Positions 43,714 to 54,996 of a DNA stretch of 64,000 nt are shown in pieces. The position numbers and the translations under genes were made by a program. Position 1 is the stretch's first letter; the number at the start of each line of letters is the position of its first letter. Origin of the DNA: Quercus robur (Eukaryota; Streptophyta; Magnoliopsida; Fagales; Fagaceae); assembly GCF_932294415.1 (NCBI RefSeq), contig NC_065539.1, positions 48,212,501-48,276,500 on the forward strand, given 5' to 3'. The notes beneath the pieces are model-generated. The model ran no database searches and was not told the DNA's origin. It saw nothing but the letters and a program-made list of their open reading frames with translations.

Positions 43714-43812
43714 ATAATCAGAGGCAGAGGGTCTGAGACTGTGACAGTGAAGTGGCGGAAGGTTGCGGAACTGGAAGGTTGAGAATGATGATTTGGCCAC
43801 GAAACCTGACAT
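43714..43812 (-). pseudogene. Exon 1 of small membrane-peptide copy 3 (frameshifted)
   Basis: Starts ATG TCA GGT TTC (M S G F, as MTGF in paralogues). A single-base deletion after TTCTCAA shifts the frame, and the exon is 99 bp where intact copies are 98 or 101, so it cannot join exon 2 in phase. The donor TTAT|GTACTAAC is preserved and the intron continues left to 43635, where the SINE begins. Exon 2 is at 27086-27296. Confidence 0.75.
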
Positions 43813-44270
43813 TGATAATTCTGGATGAAAAGAAGTTGAATGAAAATGGTTTTAACATGACAATTATATATCTATATATATATATATATATATATATAGA
43901 TAGATAGATAGGCGACAAAAAGGAGAAAATAAGAGAAAAAGGAAAAGAAACAAGAAGTGAAGAACAAAAGTGCTGAGTTTTTTCCTTTTTCTTATTCATG
44001 ATCGGGTTTGGGCGACGCCACACCCCCCCAGCTGCACTTTTTTCTTCTTCTTTCTTTTTCGTACACCTTCGTGGAAAGATGCTTGTACATATAGGTGCGC
44101 GTGTTTTGTGAATTTTATTACACCTCAATCTCCGTGGCCAACATATTCTACATTTGCATTTCCAAAGCCAAAACCAGACGACCACCTTAGTATACTTGTG
44201 CTACTATCGCATATGAAGCCAAAGCCACGTGGCGGATGTGAATTTTCGTTTGAATATTTTTCTTGGTAGT
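43813..44270 (-). promoter_or_regulatory. Upstream region of copy 3, shared with 11.5 kb and 52.2 kb copies
   Basis: Contains an (AT)n run (43867-43898), a GGCGACAAAAAGG stretch, the conserved TTCGTGGAAAGATGC block (about 44067) and GTGCGCGTG / CACGTGGCGGATGTGAATT motifs as in the CGCG clusters. It is promoter-proximal by position; function is inference. Confidence 0.45.
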
Positions 44271-44483
44271 TTTTAAGTCATGGATTTCAATGCATTTCAA
44301 GTGTATCTAAGAACTAAGAATGCGTGTAATTGGATGTGTGTATTAGTTATTTTTTCTTCTTTTTTCACAGCATTTTATTATTTAAGTCTCTTGGGTCTGA
44401 GCAAAATGATCCTCTATGTAAGTCTTTTGATAAGGGATCCCTGTACAATACAAACATATTCATGAATCATCCACTTAGTAATA

Positions 44484-45117
44484 GGCCAAAATGGCCCATT
44501 AGCATTAATTTTTGAAATATTTAGCAACAGAGCACTGTTTCGGAAATAATTAGGGAAATACCACTTTTTCTGGTACTCGAGCTTGGTGAGCTCGAGTACT
44601 ATCTTTTCATTGGTCAAACATCTTCTCAAAAAAAAAAAAAACGCCGCTATAGGGCCCGAAAACGTCACTATAGGGCTTAAAAACGCCACTATAGGGCCTC
44701 TTGAACCTGTTATGGGACTCATAAAAAAATTTTGCAGGAAAACGCCGCTATAGGGCCCAAAAATGTCACTATAGGGATTAAAAACGCCACTATAGGGCCC
44801 CTTAACCTGTTATGGGGACTTATAAAAAAATTTTTTGCAGGAAAACGCCGCTATAGGGCCCGAAAACGTCACTATAGGGCCCCTTACCTGGTATGGGGGC
44901 TTAAAAACGCCGCTATAGGGCCCGAAAACATCACTATAGGGCTTAAAAACGCCACTATAGGGCTCCTTGAATATGAGGCGACAGTGGATTAAAAAAACAT
45001 GGTACTCGAGCTCACCAAGCTCAAGTACCAGAAAAAGTGATATTTCCCTAATTATTTTCGAAACAGTGCTCTGTTGCTAAATATTTCAAAAATTAATGCT
45101 AATGGGCCATTTTGGCC
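44484..45117. mobile_element. Mutator-like MITE, 634 bp, with internal CTATAGGG repeats
   Basis: Long terminal inverted repeats (about 115 bp, starting GGCCAAAATGGCCCATTAGC and running to the GTACTCGAG/CTCGAGTAC block). A 10-bp target duplication CTTAGTAATA / CTTAGCAATA (44474-44483 and 45118-45127) has one mismatch. The interior is a tandem array of AAAACG(C/T)C(G/A)CTATAGGGC modules separated by CCTGTTATGGG.CT. Non-coding. Confidence 0.9.
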
Positions 45118-45127
45118 CTTAGCAATA

Positions 45128-45459
45128 TATATAATATATATACCTAAAGCCTAGAAAAGAGAAGTAGGGATGGTTATGGGTCCAACTGGCTCACCTAGCC
45201 CAGCTTAGGAGAATTTGATCTTGGGATGGGAAAAAGGCCTGTTAAGTTGGGCTGGATGCTCTTTTTAGGGCCAACTCAATTGCTGGTTTAGATTCGATTG
45301 GATGCTCTTTCTAGTAATCAATCTGGACTTAACGATACAATTTGTATTTGGTTTTTTTTCATGAAAATATTTTGTAAAAAAATATAAAGCTTACGCTTGA
45401 GGTGAGAAGCCTTTTACACAAATAATATCATAGCTTTTTTCAAATTCTTTTTGAAACAT
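45128..45459. other. Unassigned sequence
   Basis: Begins with a short AT run and includes a GGTTATGGGTCCAACTGGC stretch. No open frame or repeat is named. Confidence 0.45.
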
Positions 45460-47515
45460 TAGATTTGTTTGCTTGGAAGGTCTTAACCGTCTAATCCAAA
45501 GTGTAGCAAGGGCAGATTTGATCCGGGGTTTTTCTCTTTGGTGTAATGGTCCATGAATTACCCATCTATTTTTTGCAGATGATAGCTTGCTTTTCTATCG
45601 GATTGAGATGGGGGACTTGCAAGCTATTCAAAATACTGTGCTCATCTATGAACAAGCATCGGGGCAACAAATAAATCAAGAAAAAACGACGGTGTTCTTC
45701 AACAAACTAGTTTCAGAATAGATGAAGGTGGCCATTAAAATTTTTTGGGGGGTGACTGAAATTAGAGAGTATGAACGCTACCTTGGTCTCCCTGCTGTGG
45801 TGGGTAGAAATAAAAAAGGCAGCCTAAACTACAACAAGGAGAGAGTTTGAAATAAACTCCAAGGGTGGAAGGAGAAGTTGTTATCTTAGGTGGGTAGAGA
45901 AGTCTGGCTAAAATTGGTAGTGCAAGCCATTCCCACCTTCGCTATGGGTTGCTTCAAACTCCCGGTAGGTCTTGTTCATGATATTGAGATGTTGATTAGA
46001 AAATATTGGTGGGGACAATGCGGTGAACAAAGGAAAATTCTCCAGAAAAAATAGGAGACTTTGTGCAAACCAAAGGTACTAGGAGGGATGGGTTTAAAGA
46101 TTTAGTCAAATTAAATGATGCAATGCTTGCAAAACAAGTGTGGCGATTATTGACAGATCAAACTTCACTTTTTTATCAAATGTTCAAAGCAAAATACTTC
46201 CCAAATGGATCTATTTTTCAGGCCAAGACTTCCTCAGGGTCCTTTGCTTGGCAAAATATCTTAAAAGCCCGTAAAGTTATTTCGGATGGGATGCTATGGA
46301 GAGTGGGAGATGGCAAGACAATTTGGGTATTTTAGGATCGATGGCTATCAGGTCAAAGCTTTGGTGGAATAGTTCAGTAATTGATGCTCTATTTCTCCCC
46401 TTTGAAGCCCAGAAGATGAAAGACATACCCTTGTGTGTGTCTAATGAAGAGGACTGAATTGTTTGGTTGAGATGCAAGTCTGGACTCTACTCAGTCAAAA
46501 CAGGGTACCAACTGTTATGCGAAAAGGAAACCAATGAAAAGGCATCCGGTTTGAATGATGCACCATCCAAAATTTTTTGGGGAATATTTGGAAGCTGCGA
46601 GTACCAAACAAGGTAAAAATATTTTTGTGGCGTGCATGTACAGAAGCCTTGCCAACAAAGCTGAATCTGTAGAAACAGAAAGTGCTGGACAATCCCAGTT
46701 GCAACCTCTGTCAATCAGCAATTGAGAACACCCTTCATGCTCTATGGGGTTGTGAACATCTCCTTCCAGTTTAGGATATAGCTTTCTCTGGAATTTGACG
46801 AGATTTTCCTCAACTGGATTCATTCTCTGACTTAGTGAGTATCATTAGCCAAGAATCTCGAAACCTGGAATTGTTTGCTATGGTCGCTTGGTTTGTTTGG
46901 CTTCGAAGAAATAAACTGTGCTGCAATGAACCAAGCCTCCCTATCCAAAAAATTTCAAATCTGCTACTGCACTACTTTCTAAGTTTCAACAGGGGGCCTG
47001 TGTGAGAGTTCAGAAGCCAAAGCCAGCCTCGGTCAGGCGGATAACTCCAGTTCTAGGTGAGTTAAAGGTAAACTTCAATGGGGCTACTTTTGCAGAATCT
47101 GATGAAGCAAGGATAGGTGTTATAATCCGGAACGCGAGTGGAGAGGTGATGGCAACATTATCTAAGAAGATTGCTCAGCCTCACTCAGTGAAAATTCTAG
47201 AGATATTGGCTGCAAGAAGAGCTATTCAGTTCACTGGGGAACTCGGCTTTCATCATGTTACTTTTGAAGTGGATGTTGAAGGTGTGATTAAAGCCCTCTC
47301 TTTGGGCAGTTTTCCTATCGCGGCAACTGGTCATCTTGTCAAAGACTGTAAGTCTATAACAGGCTCACTTAGAGCCTATTCTTTCTCTCATACAAGAAGG
47401 TAGGGTAATAAGGTTGCTTATGCCTTAGCAAGGGGAACTAGATTTTCTTTTCCGTTGAAGTTTGGATGGAGGATGTTCCACCAAACATTTTTAATTTTGT
47501 TGTTAGCAAATTTTT
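45460..47515 (+). mobile_element. LINE 2, 5'-truncated (RT end, zf-RVT, RNase H)
   Basis: Starts inside the RT (CLEGLNRLIQS, then THLFFADDSLLFYR at about 45560-45605). It continues through NLVKLNDAMLAKQVWRLL-type sequence (46081-46150), a zf-RVT-like stretch on 46590-46770 and an RNase H (VNFNGATFAESDEARIGVI..., 47068-47400), and ends VWMEDVPPNIFNF. Frameshifts and stops (45721, 46333, 47401) kill it. It belongs to a different L1 lineage from LINE 1. No clear poly-A is seen. Confidence 0.8.
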
Positions 47516-47950
47516 TGTGGTATTTACCTCCTTATAAAATTATAATAGGGTGGTTATTTGTGTTAGTATATCATGTTCATGTCATGTCAAGACAAAAGCA
47601 TTCAATGCGGAAGTCAAGTGTTGTGCAATAGCATTAACAACTATTGAACTTGTATGAGTTGGATCTCTTCTGACTACATAAGTCAATCCTAACTTGACTC
47701 ATTTAATTGATTGTGTCAAAATCCTTCAACCCTAACACAATTCATTTATTAAACTGGTTGATAATTACAATAAGGGAGGGGAAATTTGAATCCTAAATGT
47801 CATGGACATCCCAAGATGTGTCAACCAATTGAACTATAAGACTTTTGGCGAATAATGTTATAAACTTGAGAATCTCTACCCGGTACACAAATTAAGCATG
47901 TTCTCTTGCTTTGATACCAAAATTTGAAGACAAAATTAAAATAATGCAAC
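47516..47950. other. 3' flank of small-gene copy 4
   Basis: Aligns with 14400-15120 (TATTTGTGTTAG, ACTACATAAGTCAAT, CATGTTCTCTTGCTTTGATAC). Interrupted by the solo LTR at 47951. Confidence 0.6.
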
Positions 47951-49036
47951 TGTAAGGTTGAATTTTATCAACCATCTTGTTAGTTTTATTCCGTGCCAAA
48001 TTTGCTTGTATTTTAGCAATTAGTAACCCTGTATTTAGGTGGGAATCATGTAAGGATAGTGTGTGAGAGAGTGTGAAGAAATGTTCAAGATTGTATAAAG
48101 AAGCAGGGACTCGCGGCTGGCTCATAGCTTGCAAGCTGCCAGAAAGTTGCACACGTGCCAAGCATGCTAGAAGCTGAAGAGTCGCGCTAGCTGTTGCACT
48201 ACAGAACAAAAGTCCTAGGCTGGCCAGGCCATTAGTTCGCGGCTTGAACTCGCGACTCAACCCAGTCGCGAGGTCAAGTCGCCAGAATACCCTGTTTGGG
48301 AAAAACTGACTTTTCACATTCCTTCTCACCCTACTATATATATACCCTTATACCCATGATATTCAGAGAGTTTTCAAAGAGAATTTTGAGAGAGAAAACC
48401 TAGAGAAAACAAGATTGATTCATCCACAATATTCATATAGAGACTCTTCAAATTCCTCTACTCTTTTCCTCTCCATTGTCAAATCCTTGAGAGGTACATT
48501 ACCAAAACCTTTTTTCACTATACTCATATCTGTGAGGAGGCCGTTTGGTGTTTGGGAAGCAGTTAAGAAGGGATCAATTTCATATTGGTATATGCTATGG
48601 TCAAGTAGTGGAATCCAGCAAGCTAAAAAAGAAATAGGTTCGGCGTAACCTCGTTGGAGTAGGAGCTTGGAGGGCTTAGGTACATTGAGTAGATTAGTCT
48701 TGGAGGGTTTTCTGCTGTTCATGTATCCCAACTACATTCTTTAGTGGATTGTTTACAGCTTGGAGGGCGGCGAAAAGGTTTTATGCCGAAGGCTTCGGTT
48801 TCCTCTTCGATAACACATCGAGTGTTATCCTTGTGTTTGCATCTCTCTTCCCTTAATCTTTTCCATTTAATTTCTGCTGTGAATGTGATTTTATTTGGTT
48901 TAGATTGTTTATCAATTCTGTATTAAGCTTATGTTCATTTTCCGCACATTAATTGTTTGATATTAAGCTTGAATTGGTAATTTGTAAATTGGGAGTCTAA
49001 ACGTTCAAGGTGTTTCATACACTTATTGAACTTTCA
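47951..49036 (+). mobile_element. Solo LTR, 1086 bp
   Basis: Begins TGTAAGGTTG and ends GAACTTTCA, with an exact 5-bp duplication GCAAC on both sides (47946-47950 and 49037-49041). A TACTATATATATACCC promoter-like element is at about 48331. Rejoining the flanks restores the sequence seen empty at 15.1 and 22.1 kb. No internal coding region remains, as expected for LTR-LTR recombination. Confidence 0.88.
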
Positions 49037-49615
49037 GCAACATTAAAGTTAAAAACTAGAAAAGTAAAATTAACATAATAATCAACACCTAGACTTACTT
49101 GCAATTGGAACAAATCAAGATAATAAAATCTAGGAATCAAAAATTAAGGTTGACTAGAGTGAAAAACAAACCGTTAAAAACATATATTGAATAGAAATTT
49201 TATTGATCAGGCAAATTGTAAACAATATTAAAACTCAATACCTTAAGTAAAAGAAAATTAATCTACTAATAATGTAGTCCGGAACTGAACCAATGTAGGA
49301 AAAGAAAAGATTTTAAACAATTACGTAAGACAACAAAGTTTAAATATTAAGTAATTCACTTGTAAGAGGAGGGAGGCCTTCTCAAATAAATAAAGAATTT
49401 CTCCTTAATTCAACTAAAAATAATAATAATCAAGTGGTTAGGCCGACTAAAATAAAAGCAGGTTACATCAAAAAGGGCCATTTTCTTTTTATATTTACGT
49501 CTACAAATTTGTAAATATCTTGCACCAAAGTAATATGATTTTTTTTAATAAGAATTTATTCAACGAAAAAGGAAAATTACATCATTTCAACACCATATAG
49601 AACAAGTATAAAAGT
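49037..49615. other. 3' flank of small-gene copy 4, continued
   Basis: Matches 15140-15540 (AACATAATAATCAACACCTAGACTT) and the AAGAATTTATTCAA.GAAAAAGG block shared by all family loci. Confidence 0.6.
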
Positions 49616-50166
49616 CAAGGCAGTCAATACCATACCGGAGGCTGTACCGGTTTGACCAGTGGTACGATATATTTCGGATACCGGTCAATACCGGTGTACC
49701 ATTTCGGATTTACCATTATTTTTTATATTTATAAATATATATATATATATATGTATGTATGTATGTGTGTGTGTATTATAATAAATATAAAAGTTTACCA
49801 TAAAGCATTTCCTCAATTCAGAACTAATTATTCATGATTTTAGACTTTAGTATCAATTAAAAGAAAGAAAAAAAAAACACAATATAAAAAATAGAAAGCT
49901 TAAAAGTTACTATTGCATACTAAGAAAACAAATAATACTAATAAGTTAATACAAATAAGTTACCATTCTACCCTAATAAAAATTACAAAACTTATAAAAA
50001 TAAATAAAAATAACTTTTTTCTATACCGGCCGATATTGCCCGAAATTGGCCGATATGGCCGGTACGGCCGGTATTTAAACTGGTACAAAACGTTGATATT
50101 TCGATACCGGTATACATACCGGTACGGTACATACCGGCCAATACCAGTACGGTATTGACTTCCTTG
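49616..50166. mobile_element. hAT-type MITE, 551 bp, CCGGTA-rich
   Basis: Exact 8-bp duplication ATAAAAGT (49608-49615 and 50167-50174). Terminal repeats CAAGGCAGTCAATACCATAC and, reverse-complemented, CAAGGAAGTCAATACCGTAC. The sub-terminal regions are dense in ACCGGTA/GGCCGATA motifs and the middle is AT-rich with a (GT)n/(AT)n tract at about 49735-49775. Non-coding. Confidence 0.92.
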
Positions 50167-50340
50167 ATAAAAGTTCCTATCCAAAAAAAAAAAAAAAAAA
50201 AAAAATCACACCTCAAACAGTTCATGCATGCTACCCTAATTAACTAAGAATATAAGAGATTTTGTAACTCTATGCATGAACTAAACAATATGTATACATG
50301 AGTACATTTTTTTTATAAGAAATTAATTGAACTTCATTAA

Positions 50341-51249
50341 GGCTGCGTTTGTTTTGCCTTTAAATGATTTCAGGAAATCATTTTACACCAGCATTTGTGT
50401 TTGGTAGCTACAGAAAATTGGGTTAAACAGAATTCATTTTCTGCGTTGATTGTAAAATACCCTGCCTCACCTGTAAAACCATTTTAGGTTTTATTCTACC
50501 TTCAAATGATTTCTACCCCAGGAAAATAGAAGAGGAAGAGAGAGAGAGAGAGAGAAACAGCAAGAAGATATCGCACCAAGCATCGGTCTCATCGCACCCC
50601 AGCATCGGCGAGATCGCGCTGCCTGTAGCACCACTGAGATCGCATCCTAGTTCCGACGAGATCGCACCCATAGTCGCCACTGGAAGCTCATTGGCATCGC
50701 CATCTAGATCTTCACCACTCAAGATCGATCCACCCAAAACCGATCTCATTCTCGACCCACCCAAGACCGAACTCGTTCTCGACACACCGATCTTGTTCTC
50801 CCTCTTGCTCAACATCGCCGATCTGGCTGCCACCGTCCACTAGCCCACTCCACTCCACCCCCAAACCCACCCGATCTGGTTGTCGTCCTCCATCCACTCT
50901 GATCTCTCTCTTTCCTGATCTATCTCTCTGTCCCTCACTCTGTCACTCTCTCTCTCTCTCCAATCTCACTCTTTCTTCCTTTCCCTCAATGCTTTTATTT
51001 TGATTTTTGGTTGTGTTAAGTGTATATTTTGAAATTTTCTGTAATAAAATTTGTTTGGATGCTGAGAAAATGTGAAAATTTTGTAGGAAAATAGCATTTC
51101 TAGAATGTTACCAAACACTAAAAATCATTTTCCGAACTATTTTCCATTGCAAAACCAAACACCTGGATTTTATTTTCCTTACAGGAATTCACTTTTCCCT
51201 GCATTTATTTTACACTCAAAATTCGATTTACATTGAACCAAACGCAACC
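50341..51249. mobile_element. PIF/Harbinger-like or similar TIR element, 909 bp
   Basis: Tips GGCTGCGTTTGTTTT and, reverse-complemented, GGTTGCGTTTGGTTC. A 3-bp TAA flanks both sides. The interior contains TTTGGTAGCTACAGAAAA and, inverted, TTCCATTGCAAAACCAAAC blocks, plus a central GC-rich part with repeated GA(G/T)ATCGC motifs and (GA)n/(CT)n tracts (50540-50560, 50935-50965). No transposase is seen. The superfamily is tentative because 3 bp is weak evidence. Confidence 0.65.
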
Positions 51250-51385
51250 TAAAAGAATTGAAAGAAATTACATAATTTGAATTAAAGAGAATGTTATAAG
51301 AAACAAGAGTCCTTTTTAATTTCAGTAACATAATACGCAATACCTTGAACGTGTTTTGCTAATAAATGTGCTGGATGATTTCGGG

Positions 51386-51510
51386 CCTGTTTGGTAGGAC
51401 ATTTCAAACATTTATTTTTAGTTTTTAAACAACATTACATACTTTTTCACACACACATATTTTAAAAGCTACAAACAACACTACTCAAATCCCTTGACCA
51501 AACAACCCTT
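51386..51510. mobile_element. Small MITE, TGTTTGGT tips
   Basis: GGGCCTGTTTGGTAGGAC at the left faces GGGTTGTTTGGTCAAGG (reverse complement) at the right, about 125 bp apart. Non-coding. Confidence 0.55.
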
Positions 51511-51564
51511 TCATTCCTACAGGTATATGACTACATGTACAGTATATTGGTCGTTATCAGAATA

Positions 51565-52113
51565 TCAGACCAAGTCAAAGCCAAAGTCATTCATATTCGG
51601 AGTTGGTAGTTGAACTTGGACAACGACATCACCACCAGTACTGGTAAAGTTGCTGCCAGCAACTGTCGTGCCAGCATTGCTAGAATAATTTCTCCAATAT
51701 TTGCATAGCGCAGCAATGAGAAACATTAGGCTAATTATTGCTGCAGCGATTTTGACCACGCCCAAAATAAATTGTTCTTTCCTGTTAAAGAAAAATTAGA
51801 AAAAATATTAAAAAATATTTTTAATAATTATTTTAAGAAAGTTTTAATATTACTTCTATGAAAAATATAAAAAATTATTAAAAAAATCAATTACGTTTTT
51901 ATTTTCTCATAAAATGTTTTTAAAAATACTCCATAAACTAATACTCTTAGAGTATTCATCAACATTTTCAATAAAAAAAATTCGAATAATTTTAGTAAAT
52001 AGTAAATCTTACATGATCAAACGTGGAGGGTTTGCCATTGTGACAATGAAAGTGTGGGAAGGAGGCAGAACCGGAAAGCTAGAAAATGATGATTTGGGCA
52101 TGAAACCTGTCAT
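51565..52113 (-). CDS. Small single-pass membrane peptide, copy 4 (two exons)
   Basis: Same unrecognised family. Exon 1 is 52013-52113 (ATG ACA GGT start) and exon 2 is 51565-51781. The intron is 231 bp with GTAAGA donor and TTTAACAG acceptor, phase 2. Joined length is 318 nt, 105 residues. N-terminal half: MTGFMPKSSFSSFPVLPPSH..., Pro/Ser-rich, no signal peptide. Exon 2: KEQFILGVVKIAAAIISLMF then LIAALCKYW (one membrane helix), then a polar tail with STGGDVVVQVQLP. Relative to paralogues there is one extra Val after LGV. A TATATAAG box lies about 60 nt upstream. The consensus splice sites make this one of the two best members. Function unknown. Confidence 0.65.
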
Positions 52114-52170
52114 TGATAATTTGATATGAAATTGAGACTTGAGAGAGTTTGGGACATGATGACTTGATGA

Positions 52171-52179
52171 CTTATATAG
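52171..52179 (-). promoter_or_regulatory. Probable TATA box of small-gene copy 4
   Basis: CTATATAAG on the minus strand, 58 nt upstream of the ATG. This leaves a plausible short leader of about 30 nt. Confidence 0.55.
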
Positions 52180-52199
52180 ATTATAGATGTTATGATCTG

Positions 52200-52664
52200 A
52201 CACATTTTTTTAATTTTTAAAAACCAACCCACGCAACAGCAACTTCGTGGAAAGATGCCTGTCTTAATCTCACATATCGGTGTGCGACAAAGTAGCCAAA
52301 AGGAGTCCGCAATATATGTGCTATAGCCATAGATTTGGAATCCGACCAGGTACTACTAGCAATTAAAAAACAGCAACTCCATAGAATATTTGGAGTCTTG
52401 AAGTGCTTTGTAGTCAACGAAAACCAATCTTAATTAGTCTTGATGTCGAGCTACCGACCGTGGGAGAGACTCAAAGAGAGAGAGAGATAAGAACATGGGT
52501 GAATTGGCTACAGGGTAAATATAAATTGAAGTCGGTCACAATTTCAACGTGAGTTTCAGTTAGCTTAGTTAGTAAAGTTTCTGATTGTTAAATAAAAGAT
52601 CTGAAATTCAATCTCCGTCTATATCAAAAACCGATTGGTATCTTAGCTTTATGATAGCTTATTG
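52200..52664. other. Upstream flank of copy 4
   Basis: Contains the conserved CTTCGTGGAAAGATGCCTG block (about 52242) seen upstream of the 11.5 and 44.1 kb loci. No other gene is visible. Confidence 0.5.
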
Positions 52665-53326
52665 CTAAGAAAGGAAATAGATAATATATGAATTTATATG
52701 CTCTCGTCTGAATAATAATATTTTATTATTTTGATTTCGTTTTTTTTGTTTTTGTTTTTGTGATTTATGGTTCAGTAACCCTGCGAATATTTTTGTTTAC
52801 CTGTGTTTACGGTTCTTTGTGGTACAATCTGATTGAATAATTGAAAGAATTCATTTGTAAACCTGTGCAATCTATTGCTGAGTACGTTTAGAAATTTTGA
52901 TAATCTTGTAATCTTTCAACACTGTTTAACCTTGCGTATAATTTTTTTGACGAAACTGTATCATCTAGATTCAGTTTTGATGGTTGGCATTTAAGTAATG
53001 GGTTATTATTAAACTTTTCTTTACTTGACTTTTAAGTGAAATCTTATCTATAATGTTTGCAAGCCACTTGTTTGGCGTTGGTTTCTGAGTATATGAACGG
53101 CTTGATGTATGTGATTCGGACTGCACTATTATACTTTTGAATTTTGAGAAAACATGCATGTCGAGAAAGAAGCCATTCTTTTCTTTCGTGAAACCACGAA
53201 CGATTTGGGAAGAGAATCGAAAAAAATTGCAGTTTGCGGTGATGACCCAAGCCTTGTACCGCTTCGTGTCGATGAAGGAAAAAAAAGAAACAGGTTTCAT
53301 TAAAAGGTATGATTCTAGACTTCGTA

Positions 53327-53854
53327 TGTTGAGATAAATCCCGTCTGAATTAAATTAAATATAACTCAAGCAATAAAAAAAATAGAAATCTACAAAAGCG
53401 AAAAGAAAAGAAAAAAAGAAAAAAAAAATCAACCAACAAAAACATCATGAAATTACGTGGAAACCCCTTCAGTTTAGAGGGAAAAATCATGGGGCAAATC
53501 CGATCAATCCACTATAACAAAATAAAGATTACAACACTCAAATTATACACAAAACCTGAGTTCACAATAAATTGAAAAAATACAATAATATATTTAGGAA
53601 CAAATACAACATTACCACAAAACTCGATAGTAAAATCTTCCATTCTGAATATTTCAATTCTCTGTGATTGTAACACTCAAATAATCGTCCTAGAGAAAAC
53701 TTTCAATTTATCTTCTTTGTGTGTCTTGAACAAAAAAAAAAAATCACATTTTCTTTTTTCTCTCAGAGCCGCACAAAGTCCTAATCTTAAATCTTATTCT
53801 TTCAATCGGTTTCAAATCTATGTTTCAGTCTCTCTCTCTCTTTTTCTCTATATC

Positions 53855-53885
<31 letters not shown>

Positions 53886-54066
53886 AACCTCTTTTTCTCT
53901 ATATCATACGCACACAATATATTGCTTTAAATAAAGCATCTGCCCCCTGACACACTCCAAAACAATTAGGAGTAGGAGTCTTAAACTTGTAGACCACTGT
54001 TCACTTATTTCTAATTGAAATAGGATTTTTATATGGGCTGGACTTTAGGTGCCCGGCACCTCAACA
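53327..54066 (+). mobile_element. Solo LTR, 740 bp, in unit 1 only
   Basis: Begins TGTTGAG and ends CTCAACA (7-bp terminal inverted repeat). Unit 2 has the uninterrupted sequence CTAGACTTCTGTACAATC at this point. Flanking CGTA / CTATA are compatible with a decayed 4-5 bp duplication. No internal coding sequence. A long poly-T run lies at about 53852-53881. Confidence 0.7.
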
Positions 54067-54309
54067 CTATACAATCTTTCTGTGTGCTGGAGTGGTATTG
54101 GTTGTGCAATCATTTTTGCCCACAGTGTACACTTAATGGGTTTTTTTTTTTTAAAAAAAAATTTGGTGTATAGAGACTATAGAGAGTTTGAAATAGGGGA
54201 GGTGCAATTATATCATTACTCTACTTTTCCACCCAGCCTCAAGAAGTGTCCAAACAACTCCTCATTTTTTGCCTTTAACTTTGGAATTTAAAGAAAATGA
54301 GAAATGTTA

Positions 54310-54462
54310 AGTTTATAATATTTTCACAATAAGATATAGTGATAAATTGTTATTAGTTCTAATTTGAATTCACAATTGAAGTTACTTTTCTATCCACTAA
54401 TTACAACTAATAACAATCTGTCATATTAAATTTATTATAAAAATGTTGTGAATATAATATTT
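54310..54462. mobile_element. Palindromic MITE copy
   Basis: ATAATATTTTCACAATAAG...AAT at the left mirrors TTATAAAAATGTTGTGAATATAATATT at the right. The centre has GTTATTAGT/ACTAATAAC. Shared with 57945-58092 by the tandem duplication. Confidence 0.6.
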
Positions 54463-54996
54463 TTTTTAAAAATTATGCGTATAGACAAGATTTTTTGACT
54501 CACAAAAAACAGATTGACCCAAACTCGTGTAAGTCTAGGTCGATTCGGGTTGAGTTTTGGGTCAGCCAAGTCATCCCGTTTTTAACAAATGAAAATTTTA
54601 TTTGTGCCGTATGTTCTTTCATTTTGTCTACAAACCCTACATTTCTTCATTTAATTCTTTGACTTTTCTTCCTTACTTCATCAGTTATCGTTACTTTTTT
54701 TTTTTTTTTTATACTTACTGTACATCAAAAACCACTACAAAATTTGTAGTTTTCACCCCTGCATCTTATAGCGAAAAAGATAAAATTTTCCTCTGCAAAA
54801 TTTTCTTTCCTAACCACTAAAGCCGATTAGGTTTATTTTTCACTCATTCTCCATATTTGCCTTTCTCTTAAATCTTAATTTCATTCATTAAAAAAAACTA
54901 GTCTTTACAAAATCCTAAATTTTCAAAATACCATAATCTTTCAATACATTTTTTTCATAAAATAACATGTTTTTTCTTGTTTGTGACATGAAATTT

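Noticed and set aside
44640..44970. CACTATAGGG resembling the core of a phage T7 promoter, suggesting vector contamination
   Set aside because: The upstream TAATACGACT half is absent, the motif is part of a degenerate plant-type tandem module, and the element has a MULE target duplication.
53137..53337. Possible small gene (MNFEKTCMSRKK... / MHVEKEAILFFRE...) in both tandem units
   Set aside because: Frames differ between the units because of indels, there is no recognisable domain, and unit 1 is interrupted by a solo LTR. It could be a decayed exon but I cannot support it as a gene.
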